Shown: piece after piece, positions 41,579 through 51,144 of the stretch | How the letters are laid out: every line of letters begins with the position of its first letter | How positions within the stretch are numbered: position 1 is the first letter of the stretch | NCBI GenBank assembly: GCA_003165315.1 | Contig: PLSX01000182.1 | Coordinates: 1 to 58,917, forward strand | Reading direction: 5' to 3' | DNA from: Acidobacteriota bacterium | GTDB lineage: Bacteria > Acidobacteriota > Terriglobia > UBA7540 | Length of the DNA: 58,917 nucleotides | The notes under the pieces: model-generated | Database searches by the model: none | The model's input: only the letters and a program-made list of their open reading frames with translations | What the model was told of the DNA's origin: nothing | Made by a program: the position numbers and the translations under genes

Positions 41579-43345
41579 CTACGGTATTCCAATCAAAACT
41601 TCCAGCGCCACCGGAGCTCCGGAACGAAGCGCGGGCTTGAATTTCCAGCGGCCGAAAGCAAGGATGGCCGCGGCGTTGCTGATGGGGTCGAGGCCCTGAA
41701 TTATCGAAAGATCACTCACCGTACCATCCACGTGAATATTCCCATGCAGGATAATCATGGAGGCGTCGGAACCCGGCGGCGAGGGCGGCCGGTGAAAATC
41801 AAACTGGTCTATGGGCGCGGGAGGGGTGACGGGCGCGGGCATCTGAAGCATCACCATCCGCGAGTTCGGATCCTGCTGCGGGGGGGGATCCTGGGCGCAA
41901 TACTGCAATATCCAGTTCTTTCCCGGCATGGGAAAGTAGACCGAGTAGATCTTATTTCCGTGCAGCACGTTGAACACGCGCAGTCCGCCGCCGCCAAAGG
42001 AGCCGCTGCTCACCACCATGGTGGGGGCATGGGCCCTGGGTGTGTCAGGCTTAATGGGATAGAGCAGGTCCTCCGGCTTCAATGGGGCCAGGGTTCCGGC
42101 GGATACCCCGGAGGTGCCAGCCGGCCCGGTAATGCTCACCGAAGGGGCGGGTGTGGAGGCAGGTTTGCCCTCCCCACCACCGCCGGGCTTGCCTTTTTGA
42201 TTTCCCACGGCCACGCTCTTGTCGCCTCCGGGACCGGGTCCCCCCTCCCCAACTTGTGGCGTCCCGTGCGCCGAACCACCGGGTGAACCCACCAGCGTCC
42301 CGGAAGGGCTGATGGAGAAGGCGCCATTGTGGACTCCCCCGGGAATCGCCGCCAGATCCTTGAGCGGAACGGGGTTAACACTCAAAGACATCAACTGTGG
42401 TCCGCCGCCGGGATTTTGCGGGCCGCTGGCCGTGGCTGGCGACGCCTTGCTTCCCACCTGCCCTGCGGTGGAGGGTTGGCCCGCCGGGTGGGGGGGTTGT
42501 TTTGGAGCCGGCTCGGGCGGAGCGGAGGCAGCCTCAGGAACCGGCGGCGGCGCAGGTTTGGGCGGTGGCGGCGGCAGTGGAACTTCAAGGTGCGGCGCGG
42601 GAAGGTCCGGAAGCTTCGATGCCAGTTCCACCGGCGGTGGCGGAGGCAAAGTCGGCAAGGTGATGTGTGGAGTCACCGGGGCTTCCAAAGCGGGGTCCAG
42701 CAGGGGCTTGGGCGGCGCAGCAGGCGGTTCGGCGGGCGGAGGGGTGACCGCGGCTTTTTCCGGCTCCGGGGTTGGGGATTTAGCAGGCGCCGGAGTGGGT
42801 GCCGGGCCCCCGGCGATTGCGTCCGGAACCTGCAACTCCTTCACCGGCTTGGGATCCGGGGGTTTCGTCTCATTCTTCAGGGTCAACAGAGTATTGTCGG
42901 GGTGTGGCGGGTTGGAAACAATGGTGATGCGAGGGTCAAAATGGCTCGCGCCCAACAGGGGGTGCGCGCCGGGTTTTACTGCACGTCCTGGAGCTTTGGC
43001 CGCCCCCACCGGCTTAATGTACGGAAGGTAGTCCGCCAGGTTCAAATTTCGTAGTTTGAGCACCACCACTTCAGTATGGGCTGGTGGCTTTACCGGTGGT
43101 GGCCCCATAAACCAGGCCATGATGAGGGCAAATGGGAACGTATAGAGAAAGAGAATCAGTGAAGATTGGAGAAAAGCGGAGGTAAGAAAAGCTGGAGTAA
43201 GACGCTGGACTTTAGGCCAGGGAGCAACGGCACCGAGGCGGAGCGGAAAGACAGGGGGCTCCGTCTCCCACAGCCTCTGCCAAAAGGTGGAGGTTTCGCT
43301 TGGGTCGGGGGGCTGCGCAGTGAGCAACGGTGACATTTTCAGCAC
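41579..43345 (-). CDS. TonB-like energy transducer with very long proline/glycine-rich linker
   Basis: A 588-residue protein. The cytoplasmic N-terminus (about 55 residues) is followed by one membrane helix (FLQSSLILFLYTFPFALIMAW, about 58-78). A long Pro/Ala/Lys-rich and Gly-rich region (about 85-420) should span the periplasm. The C-terminal TonB-like domain (about 490-588) has the pattern GNIHVDGTVSDLSIIQ and the ending LAFGRWKFKPALRSGAP. TonB normally has 240-260 residues, so the linker is exceptional. GTG at 43345 is used; an ATG three codons further in is possible. It may energise outer-membrane receptors or a different machine; no ExbB/ExbD is adjacent. Confidence 0.8.
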   Translation of the reverse strand: MLKMSPLLTAQPPDPSETSTFWQRLWETEPPVFPLRLGAVAPWPKVQRLTPAFLTSAFLQSSLILFLYTFPFALIMAWFMGPPPVKPPAHTEVVVLKLRNLNLADYLPYIKPVGAAKAPGRAVKPGAHPLLGASHFDPRITIVSNPPHPDNTLLTLKNETKPPDPKPVKELQVPDAIAGGPAPTPAPAKSPTPEPEKAAVTPPPAEPPAAPPKPLLDPALEAPVTPHITLPTLPPPPPVELASKLPDLPAPHLEVPLPPPPPKPAPPPVPEAASAPPEPAPKQPPHPAGQPSTAGQVGSKASPATASGPQNPGGGPQLMSLSVNPVPLKDLAAIPGGVHNGAFSISPSGTLVGSPGGSAHGTPQVGEGGPGPGGDKSVAVGNQKGKPGGGGEGKPASTPAPSVSITGPAGTSGVSAGTLAPLKPEDLLYPIKPDTPRAHAPTMVVSSGSFGGGGLRVFNVLHGNKIYSVYFPMPGKNWILQYCAQDPPPQQDPNSRMVMLQMPAPVTPPAPIDQFDFHRPPSPPGSDASMIILHGNIHVDGTVSDLSIIQGLDPISNAAAILAFGRWKFKPALRSGAPVALEVLIGIP

Positions 43346-43486
43346 AGATTCCCCGAGAGATTAAATAACGCCGTGACCACCGGCGGAATGTTTTGTGGGG
43401 GCCGATTCTGCGGCGTCCTCACTTTCCCTTCTCCCCCGGTCTTCCAGGACCAGAGGATTCGTTGACCTTGCTGGGCGCGGGAGCGC

Positions 43487-44017
43487 TTACTTTTTCTTGC
43501 CAAGGTAGAACACGATACCGCCGCCCACCCGGAAGTTGTCCTGGCGGGCATTGCTGAACTTCGACATCAGATAATCAACCTGGACGAACCGAATGGCAAT
43601 CCGGGGGGTGACATTCACATCCAAACCGCCTCCGGCAATGACGGCTAGACGGGTTTCCGGCTGGGAAATATTGAGGTAATTTGTCCCGCCACGTTCCGCA
43701 CCCACCATGACGTGACCGAAGGGAGCAATGTTCTTGTTCTTGCGGTAGGTAAAGACCGGACCATAAGTAACCGTCTGGGTGTTGGTCTTCAAGCCGTTCT
43801 CTGTTCCAAAGTGGGTGCTGAAATCAAGAACCCCACCGAACCATGAATTCAGGTTCTCCTGGGCGGACGCATTTACACCATTCATGTCAAAATTGATGTT
43901 ATTGGTGTTCGCCACCATGTTGGAATAGCCGCCGAAGAATTCGTACTTGGGGGTATCCTGGGCCCAAGCTGAAACTGGCACAAGCAAGAACGGTAGGAGA
44001 ATCAGGAACTTTCGCAT
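43487..44017 (-). CDS. small outer-membrane beta-barrel protein
   Basis: A 176-residue protein with a signal peptide (MRKFLILLPFLLVPVSAWA) cut before QDTPKYEFFGGYSNM. The alternating pattern of an eight-stranded OmpA-like/OmpX-type barrel follows: FGGVLDFSTHFG, TVTYGPVFTYR, PFGHVMVGAERG, LAVIAGGGLDVNVT and AIRFVQVDYLMSKF, ending in GGGIVFYLGKKK. GAGGAG lies 6-7 bases before the ATG at 44017; the longer frame to 44062 is unlikely. It is upstream of the TonB-like gene with a 141-base gap. Function unknown. Confidence 0.85.
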   Translation of the reverse strand: MRKFLILLPFLLVPVSAWAQDTPKYEFFGGYSNMVANTNNINFDMNGVNASAQENLNSWFGGVLDFSTHFGTENGLKTNTQTVTYGPVFTYRKNKNIAPFGHVMVGAERGGTNYLNISQPETRLAVIAGGGLDVNVTPRIAIRFVQVDYLMSKFSNARQDNFRVGGGIVFYLGKKK

Positions 44018-44170
44018 AAGCAACTCCTCTTTCATTTGTCCGTGGCCAATCCGTAGCCACACATTCCAGCCGCGCCATTCGCGCGGAAAAACGCCCCGCC
44101 TGATTCAGGAGGGGCGGCACGCTGAGTGCCGGGGTGGTTAAAATAGCCGCGGGGTAGTAACCGCCGACCT

Positions 44171-44277
44171 TCCGACTCCGGAATTCGGAATCAGGACTCC
44201 GGAATACGCATTCCGAATTCTGCATTCCGAATTCTTGATTCCTGATTCCGGATTTTCGACTCCGAACTCCGAACTTT
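44171..44277. repeat. degenerate ATTCCGAATTC/ACTCCGAA repeat tract
   Basis: More than 100 bases made of imperfect copies of 7-10 base units (ACTCCGGAATTC, ATTCCGAATTC, GATTCCTGATTCCGG, GACTCCGAACTCCGAAC), immediately downstream of the giant protein's stop. The clearest member of the spacer tract family. Confidence 0.75.
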
Positions 44278-47200
44278 TTACTGCACGTTCAAAGTAACCG
44301 TGGTTTGGTGCGTCAACCCCGCCGAGCTTCCGGTCACCGTAATAGTATACGATCCCGCCGGTGTTCCGGTGGTGTTGACATAACCCACGCCGCCGTTTCC
44401 GCAGGCGGCAAAGCTCGCCAGCCAGAGGGCGGTGAGAACCAGTATGGCCCAATTCCATTGAGGCCGGTTCCCGCGCTTTGTCCAAACCGCAAAACTAAGC
44501 AGCAGCAAAGCCGCCAGGAACCAGACCCAAAGCCCGGTGGGCAAACCGGATCCGGGCAGCCGCGGCAGTCCTCCGGGAGGTACTGCGGAACGGCGAGTGG
44601 TGGTGATATTCAAGGTCGATGTGGCCGCGCCCGAACCGCTGGGAGTGACCGACGAGGGTGAGGCGGCGCAGGTTGACAGCGAAGGAGTGCCGCTGCAGGA
44701 AAGCACCACAGCCGAATTGAAACCTGAGACCGAATTCACCGTAATGGTAACGCTGGTGCTACCTCCGGCCACCACGGTGGTGGAAGCGGGGGTGACGGTC
44801 ACTCCAAAGTCTGCTCCAGCGCCCGTCAAAGTGACCACCTGCGGACTATTGGGCGCCGAGTCAGTTATGGTGAGTGAGCCGGTGCGAGTGCCCACCACAG
44901 ATGGCGCGAAGCTGACATTAATGAGGCAGGAAGCTCCCGTCCCCAGGGTGGCGGGGCAGTTGTTGGTCTGGCTGAAGTCACCCGAAGGCACTATGCTGGT
45001 GATGGTCAAACTTGTTGTCCCGGAGTTGGTCAGCGTGACCGGCACCGCAGCGCTGCTGGTTCCCAACGCCTGAGCGGCAAAAGTGAGTGTCGTGGTGGAA
45101 AGGCTGGCGATTGGGGCGCCCTGCCCGATTCCCTCCAGCGCCACCACCTGGGTGCTTCCAGCAGCTCCATTGCTGTTGTCAGTAACCGTCAGTGAGCCGT
45201 ACCGGTTGCCCACAGCCGTGGGGGTAAAGGTGACGGCGATGCTGCAATTCGCCCCTGCCGCAACACTGGCGCCGCAGGTATTGGTGGTTGCAAAGTCACC
45301 GGAGGCGGTAATGTTGCTGATGACCAGCGTGGCGCTGCCGGTGTTGCTTAAAGTAATCGTGGTTGCTGCACTGGTGCTACCCAACCCCTGAGCGGGGAAC
45401 GACCAGGTGGTCGGCGAAACAACTGCGTTGGGGGCCGTGGTTCCCGTCCCGGTCAAGGAAATCACCTGCGGACTGTTACCCGCATTGTCGACCAGGGTCA
45501 CTGTGCCCACCGCCCCGCCCGCCGAGGTTGGGGTAAAGGTGACGCTGATGGTGCAAATACCATTCACCGCCACCGGAGCACCACACGTACTGGTCTGAGC
45601 AAACGGAGCACTAGCGGTGATGGAGTTGATGGTCAGGCTTGATGTACCGCTGTTGGTCACCGTTACTGTTTGAACGCTGCTGGTGGTGTTCAGAAGCTGG
45701 CTGCCATAATTGAGGGTGGTGCTGGAAAGTGATACCGAAGGCGACCCAATGCCAATTCCCGCCAGTGGAACAATCTGGGTGCTGGCCGGTGAGCCACTGT
45801 TGTTGTCAGCCACCGTCAGCGTGCCATAGAGGTTGCCCACGGCCGTGGGACTGAAGGTCACATTGATGGTGCAGGAATTCCCCGCGGCAACACTTGCACC
45901 ACAGTTGTTTGTTGACCCAAAGTTGGCGGAGGTGGAAATTCCGCCGATCACCAAAGCGGCGCTTCCGGTGTTGGTAAGAGTCACTGGGATTGAGCCACTC
46001 GTGGTCCCCACCGCTTGGGATGTGGAGAAGTTCAAACTGGCGGGGGAAAGGTTGGCAATGGGCACGGTGACGCCAGTTCCGCTGAGGGTGATTGTCTGCG
46101 GACTATTGGCAGCGTTATCGGTCACCGTGACCGATCCCACAGCGGCTCCGGGAGCGGTTGGGTCAAAAGTAACGTTAATCAGGCAAGTTGCCTGCGGGGC
46201 AATGGGCGAACTGCAAGTATTGCTGACTCCAAAGCCCGTGGTGGCCGTGATGGATGCAATTGACAGGGGCGCGGAACCGATGTTGGTCAGGCTGACCGTC
46301 TGGGGCGAGCTGACAAGGTTGACGGTCTGGGATCCAAAGGCAATAGCGCTGGCAGAAAGCGATACCGACGGCTGAAGCACTCCAGACCCCGTCAACAGGA
46401 TAACCTGCGGGCTGTTCGGCGCATTATCAGTAATGGTCAATGACCCGACGCTGGATCCGGTGGTGGTTGGCGTGAAGACAACATTCAGGATGCAGGTTGA
46501 AGGCGGCGTGGTGGCCTGCAGTGTGGCGCCGCATGTTGATGACTGAATGGAATAATCACCACTGGTGACGGTCGACGTGATCGTGAGGGGTGCCGTACCG
46601 GTATTGGAAATTTGAATCGTTTGGGGTGCGCTGGCCACGCCCACGGACTGGTTGTTAAACGGCAGGCTGGTGGGCGAGATCGTCACGATGGGCGTTGAAC
46701 CGCCGGTGCCGGTCAAATCCGCCACCTGGGTGCCACCGCTGTCTGTGGCGGTGATCTGGGCGGTGCGGGTTCCCGTGGCTTGCGGCGAGAATGTGACACT
46801 GATGGTGCACTGGGCAAGGGCTGAAATCTGCGTGCCGCAAGTATTGGTTTGGGCGAAGTCGGCGATGTCAGCGCCGGTAATGGAAATGCTGATGCCGGTC
46901 ACCGGGACGTTGCCACCGTTGCTTAGCGTAATCGTCTGGGCCACGCTGGTGGTGCTCAAAAGCTGGTTGGGGAAGATCAGGCCAGCGGGGCTGAGCGCCA
47001 CACCGCCCGAGGGAATAACTTTGGAAACGAATGCGTCGCAATCACCGCCTGGCTCCGGCTGAAGCGGGCTGGCAAGCGGAAAATCAATGGAGCAGGTCTG
47101 GCCGGTCACGTAGGCGTTGCCGGTTACATCCACGGCGATGCCCGCGCCCGTATCCGTGTTGCTGCCGCCCAGGAAGGTGGAGTAGATCAGGGCGGAACCA

Positions 47201-49371
47201 GCGGGGTTCACCTCGGTAACAAAAGCATCCGCATTGCCGCCTCCATAGGTGGGCTGGAACACCGCGCCCTGGATGGGGAAATTGGGGGAAACCGTTGAGC
47301 CGGTCACATAGGCATTAAAGCTGGTGTCAATCGCAATACCCGTGGCCGAATCCGCCAGGGCGCCACCGAGGTATGTGAAATAGACCAACGAGGTCGCACC
47401 GGGGTTGGTGGGGGTCAGCTTGGCCACAAACGCGTCGCCTTCGCAGACGCTGACTGAATCCAAAGAGCAATCCGTTTGAAAGGCGCCCGCCGGCGGGGTA
47501 AAGTGCAATTGGGCCGCTGTGGAGGTTGTGGTGCCGGCAACATAAACGTTGCCATTGCTGTCCAAAGCGATGGCATTGCCCCGGGTGAGGCCCGCGCCGC
47601 CGAGGTAGGTGGAATAGATCAGAGAAGCTGCCCCGGTTGCCGTCGTGGCCACTTCGGACACAAAGGCAGAACCGGCTCCAGAGTATGTGCCTTGAACGGT
47701 CGGGGTTTTGACGGGAAAATTCGGCGAATACGTCAGTCCGGTGAGATACGCGGTACCCAGGTTATTGACCGCAATGCCGTTACCGATGGATTGGTCGTCG
47801 CCACCGAGGTAACTGGAATAGAGAATTCCTGTACCTAGTGCATTGAATTTGGTGATGAAAGCGTTGGTGCCGCTGCCGCCATACTCGGTGCCTACATTAT
47901 CATAGGTGGTTTCAAAGCCGCCCACGATCGGGAAAGGCGGAGGAGGCACATTGGGAGGCGTGATGATCACCGTAGGGTCAAAGTTCGGACTGGTCGAGCC
48001 CGTCACATAGGCATTCAATGCGCTATCGACCGCAATTCCCAAGCCTTGGACGTTCTCGTAATACCCCAGAAAAGTGGAATAGACGAGGCCGGAACCGGCA
48101 ACATTCAGCTTGGCCACAAAGGCATTGGAGACGATCAAACCATTGGTGTTCCACGTTGCGCCGCAGGCTGCGTCACCACCGCATTCGGTGTCAAATGCCC
48201 CGGTAGTCACAGGGAAATTGGGAGAGAGCGTGGTGCCGGTCACAAACGCTTCGCCGGCGGCATCCACGGCAATGGCATTCGCCACATCCTGATTCTTTCC
48301 ACCCAGATAGGTGGAGTAAAGCAGGGTGGAACCATCCGCGCTGAGCTTGGAGATAAAAGCGTCCTGGGGAAAATCGTTGGGCCCGCCCACGTTCGGCTGC
48401 AAGGGGTGCTGGGTGGGGAAATCCGCTGAGAAAGTGCCACCGGCAATAAACGCCGTGCCATCAGGAGCCACCGCAATGCCATTCGCGCCGTCAATGCCGG
48501 TGCCGCCAAGATATGTGGAGTAGGAAAGAATGGGGTCAATCACCAGGGGCTGATGGTGGTCATACGCCGCCAGACTAAATGTCACTTCATTCTTGCCCTG
48601 TAGGGAGTAACGAACAGGTATGAGCCTCTGTAACCCACTGTCAAGCTTTTGATACGCCACAGGCTGGCGAAAACGGAGTTCGCCACCATCCAATTTCACC
48701 ACAAGGTCGCCAGAAGCATCAACGCGCAACGAATCGCTGCCTGAAATTGCCAGACGGATTGCTTTCGGGTCAGAATTCGGCGCAACGTCAAAGTCATATT
48801 CCAACTGGCCTTGATTCCCGTGATACACCAGGTCGATTCCAGGATAGACACCGTTCTCAGCCACGCGGCTGAAATTGGCAACGCCGGTGTGCCATTGCGA
48901 AGGATCATTGCCGATCAGGTAGTTGCTTCTGCCCGGCAATGCGCCCTGGCCGGTGATCTCCGGGGCTTGACGCGTGCCAGAAAGACGCAATCGCATCACC
49001 GCAGGAGAGTTCTTGCCCGTAGCATCTTTGGCATGCTGTCGCAGCACCAGGACGGCTTCCGAGGAGGTGAGGAAGAGGGAGTAAGCGCTCCCTCGCGAGA
49101 TGTATCGGACGTCCCGAGCCTCAGGGCCGTTGACCTGGCCGACGTTTTCCTCGAACCGCAGCGGCAACTTCGCGGCAGCGGCTTGCACTCGTCGATGCGC
49201 GGCCACAGTCGACGCAGGCATTGGAGTTGTCGCACGCTCCGCGCCCGCCAATATGTTTCCGCCATTTGCCAGGAGCATCAAAGCCCCGACCATGAGCAGA
49301 AGAGTCCCGAAGCGACCGAACTTTCCCATTCTTTGCATACGATCAACCCACACAGGTATTTTAGCCAGCAT
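44278..49371 (-). CDS. giant secreted SBBP-propeller / choice-of-anchor-D protein
   Basis: A 1697-residue surface protein. After a basic N-terminus and a signal helix (about residues 19-40, FGTLLLMVGALMLLANG) comes an N-terminal DUF7948-type domain (about 60-275). Seven SBBP repeats then follow (YSTYLGG-type units), probably one seven-bladed propeller. Seven choice-of-anchor D (ASH-type) repeats of about 100 residues come next, each with a TC...C pair and an LTGTG/LAGIG ending. A bacterial Ig-like domain follows, then a hydrophobic segment pair, a lipobox-like SFAAC (Cys1657) and 40 final residues resembling the end of an Ig domain. Start at 49371 is chosen over 49419 and 49329 on position before the signal helix. 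Likely a surface adhesin or matrix protein. Confidence 0.85.
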   Translation of the reverse strand: MLAKIPVWVDRMQRMGKFGRFGTLLLMVGALMLLANGGNILAGAERATTPMPASTVAAHRRVQAAAAKLPLRFEENVGQVNGPEARDVRYISRGSAYSLFLTSSEAVLVLRQHAKDATGKNSPAVMRLRLSGTRQAPEITGQGALPGRSNYLIGNDPSQWHTGVANFSRVAENGVYPGIDLVYHGNQGQLEYDFDVAPNSDPKAIRLAISGSDSLRVDASGDLVVKLDGGELRFRQPVAYQKLDSGLQRLIPVRYSLQGKNEVTFSLAAYDHHQPLVIDPILSYSTYLGGTGIDGANGIAVAPDGTAFIAGGTFSADFPTQHPLQPNVGGPNDFPQDAFISKLSADGSTLLYSTYLGGKNQDVANAIAVDAAGEAFVTGTTLSPNFPVTTGAFDTECGGDAACGATWNTNGLIVSNAFVAKLNVAGSGLVYSTFLGYYENVQGLGIAVDSALNAYVTGSTSPNFDPTVIITPPNVPPPPFPIVGGFETTYDNVGTEYGGSGTNAFITKFNALGTGILYSSYLGGDDQSIGNGIAVNNLGTAYLTGLTYSPNFPVKTPTVQGTYSGAGSAFVSEVATTATGAASLIYSTYLGGAGLTRGNAIALDSNGNVYVAGTTTSTAAQLHFTPPAGAFQTDCSLDSVSVCEGDAFVAKLTPTNPGATSLVYFTYLGGALADSATGIAIDTSFNAYVTGSTVSPNFPIQGAVFQPTYGGGNADAFVTEVNPAGSALIYSTFLGGSNTDTGAGIAVDVTGNAYVTGQTCSIDFPLASPLQPEPGGDCDAFVSKVIPSGGVALSPAGLIFPNQLLSTTSVAQTITLSNGGNVPVTGISISITGADIADFAQTNTCGTQISALAQCTISVTFSPQATGTRTAQITATDSGGTQVADLTGTGGSTPIVTISPTSLPFNNQSVGVASAPQTIQISNTGTAPLTITSTVTSGDYSIQSSTCGATLQATTPPSTCILNVVFTPTTTGSSVGSLTITDNAPNSPQVILLTGSGVLQPSVSLSASAIAFGSQTVNLVSSPQTVSLTNIGSAPLSIASITATTGFGVSNTCSSPIAPQATCLINVTFDPTAPGAAVGSVTVTDNAANSPQTITLSGTGVTVPIANLSPASLNFSTSQAVGTTSGSIPVTLTNTGSAALVIGGISTSANFGSTNNCGASVAAGNSCTINVTFSPTAVGNLYGTLTVADNNSGSPASTQIVPLAGIGIGSPSVSLSSTTLNYGSQLLNTTSSVQTVTVTNSGTSSLTINSITASAPFAQTSTCGAPVAVNGICTISVTFTPTSAGGAVGTVTLVDNAGNSPQVISLTGTGTTAPNAVVSPTTWSFPAQGLGSTSAATTITLSNTGSATLVISNITASGDFATTNTCGASVAAGANCSIAVTFTPTAVGNRYGSLTVTDNSNGAAGSTQVVALEGIGQGAPIASLSTTTLTFAAQALGTSSAAVPVTLTNSGTTSLTITSIVPSGDFSQTNNCPATLGTGASCLINVSFAPSVVGTRTGSLTITDSAPNSPQVVTLTGAGADFGVTVTPASTTVVAGGSTSVTITVNSVSGFNSAVVLSCSGTPSLSTCAASPSSVTPSGSGAATSTLNITTTRRSAVPPGGLPRLPGSGLPTGLWVWFLAALLLLSFAVWTKRGNRPQWNWAILVLTALWLASFAACGNGGVGYVNTTGTPAGSYTITVTGSSAGLTHQTTVTLNVQ

Positions 49372-50308
49372 CAATTTTCCGGAATCTCCACCCCGACGGG
49401 GGCTAGAGCATAGCAGCATATCGTAATTGTTCCAAGGAATGCTACCCTCAATCCCAAAATTGTCAGATCACGCGACCTGGCAAGCTTTCCTTGTGCGTGG
49501 GGGGTGCTTCTGGTCCAACCTCGACCAACCTTCGCGGCATTAGCCTAACATATTACTTTTTTGCAACCGCGTTGGCGCCACACTCGGCACAGGATTACAA
49601 TACTACTCCAAAGCGTTTACAAGAAGAAATGGAAACTGGATTCGGCCACGCCACGGGGGCGATTGCCTACTCTCCCAGTGCCGTACAGCCACCCCAAGTA
49701 TAACCTCTGAAAGCGTGGGTAATCCGGAAAATTCGTGGCGCTAAACACTTATCCGTTGATATCAATGCACATGGGGTGCCAAAATTCCCACGACTTTTCG
49801 AAGGTGGGTATCCTTGGTTCCCCGATCCGCCTCCAAGTCGCCACGATCACCTGAATCGGCCTAAAACCGCATGTCGCGGCAATGAATTGGTCGCACCTTA
49901 ATACGGCCGCTCGTAACACAATCCTGAATTCTGCCCGAGTCAAACGGTCCTTATCGTGTATGTTCTGCTCCCGCAGGGAACCGCAAATCCGCCAGCGTCA
50001 CCTTTTAGTGACACACGTTCAAACACAGTTAGCCTGATGTCCTATAAACACTTGAGATTGAAAAATGATGCGGAGCTGGGTCTAAAAATATCGGCAAATT
50101 GGGTGCCCGCCAAACCCAATTTACAGTGCGAGATTGAAAAGACTTCTCAAATCACAACGAAAAAGGCATAATGCAGACTGGATTTAGGGGAATCTGATTT
50201 TGCCGCAAACATGGCTGAGCCACGGGTAGCAGGCTCACCGTCACGCCGGGGATTCGAAGACCACCGACCGCAAGAGCACAGTGTCAACCAAAGTCCTCCC
50301 GCATTTTA
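49372..50308. other. gene-poor stretch
   Basis: About 940 bases without a supported gene. Possible frames (for example 49749-49943 minus and 49956-50171 plus) lack ribosome-binding sites and recognisable sequence. A 9-base hairpin AAATTGGGT/ACCCAATTT lies at 50096-50122. No tRNA or rRNA pattern is seen. Confidence 0.35.
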
Positions 50309-50338
50309 TTGACAGTTTCTCCCATTAATCCGTATAAT
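50309..50338 (+). promoter_or_regulatory. strong sigma-70 promoter of the rplU housekeeping run
   Basis: TTGACA at 50309-50314 and a perfect TATAAT at 50333-50338, spacer 18 bases. The expected start near 50345 gives a leader of about 25 bases before rplU. The best promoter in the window. Confidence 0.8.
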
Positions 50339-50370
50339 GGTCGTTTTCGGGAAACAGGAGAGAAGAATCT

Positions 50371-50682
50371 ATGTACGCGATCTTTAGGACAGGCGGCAAA
50401 CAGTTCAAGGCCTCCCCGGGCGATGTCATTCGCGTGGAGCGAGTGGCAGGCGAACCGGGCGCAACGGTCGAGTTCAACCATGTGTTCGCAGTGCGCAAGG
50501 AAAAGCTCACCCTGGGCACGCCACTGGTTGAGAACGCCAAGGTCACAGCAACAATTCTCATCAACGACCGCGCCGCAAAAGTGCGGGTGTTGAAATACAA
50601 GCGCAAGAAGCAGTACCGGCGCACGATTGGTCATCGCCAGAATTACAGTCAGGTGCAGATCCAGGAAATCGTCACGGCATAG
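50371..50682 (+). CDS. 50S ribosomal protein L21
   Basis: 103 residues, normal length. [20 protein letters not shown] and the C-terminal [13 protein letters not shown] are the L21 signatures. It binds 23S rRNA domains in the large subunit. It is first in the operon rplU-rpmA-obgE, just downstream of the promoter at 50309, with GGAGAGAAG before the ATG. Confidence 0.97.
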   Translation: MYAIFRTGGKQFKASPGDVIRVERVAGEPGATVEFNHVFAVRKEKLTLGTPLVENAKVTATILINDRAAKVRVLKYKRKKQYRRTIGHRQNYSQVQIQEIVTA

Positions 50683-50713
50683 CCACGCTCTTGCATACAA
50701 AGGATATTTCGTC

Positions 50714-50977
50714 ATGGCACATAAGAAAGGTCAGGGAACATCCCGCAATGGTCGCGACTCCAACGCTCAGCGTTTGGGCGTAAAGCGCTTTGACGGGCAG
50801 ATGGTATCCGGCGGATCGATTCTGGTTCGCCAGCGTGGCACGCGCTTGAAGGCAGGCGACAACGTAGGCCTCGGCTCCGATGACACACTCTTCGCCAAAG
50901 TTTCTGGCGTCGTTCGCTTTGAGGACAAGGGACGCTTGGGACGCTTCGTCAGCATTCTGGTCCCCTCAACGAATTAA
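50714..50977 (+). CDS. 50S ribosomal protein L27
   Basis: An 87-residue protein starting [16 protein letters not shown], typical for L27 without the cleavable N-terminal extension found in Firmicutes. The tail that reaches the peptidyl-transferase centre is intact. It starts 32 bases after rplU. ATG at 50714 is correct; the frame from 50627 overlaps rplU. Confidence 0.97.
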   Translation: MAHKKGQGTSRNGRDSNAQRLGVKRFDGQMVSGGSILVRQRGTRLKAGDNVGLGSDDTLFAKVSGVVRFEDKGRLGRFVSILVPSTN

Positions 50978-51144
50978 TTCCCCAAGCGGTGCGGGCGGAC
51001 AAGCAAGTCACGCCCCACCGCTTTACTTATCTTTGGCCATTTGAGCCTCATGCCGAAAGGAAGGGGTCGTACTCCCACCCCCACGTAAGGGCAGCAGGCT
51101 TTTCCGTTTCAATCCCTGGCGAGTCGCCACACACACTACTTCCT

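Noticed and set aside
42219-43031. 270-codon plus-strand frame rich in glycine
   Set aside because: It is the mirror of the proline/glycine-rich linker of the TonB-like gene. No start signal or family resemblance.
45833-46375. 180-codon plus-strand frame and several neighbours inside the giant gene
   Set aside because: Mirror frames of repeated Ser/Thr/Gly codons in the choice-of-anchor D repeats.
49466-49503. Minus-strand sequence resembling the start of a c-di-GMP (GEMM) riboswitch upstream of the giant surface protein
   Set aside because: Only the CACGCACAAGGAAAGC-like segment fits. The GAAA-loop hairpin and the GGGACGCAAAGCC segment of the family are missing.
49749-49943. 64-codon minus-strand frame in the gene-poor stretch
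   Set aside because: No ribosome-binding site, no known family; cannot be supported.
50989-51144. 52-residue N-terminal extension of ObgE
   Set aside because: Obg proteins begin with the FIDE-type motif at 51145; the extension has no homology to the family.
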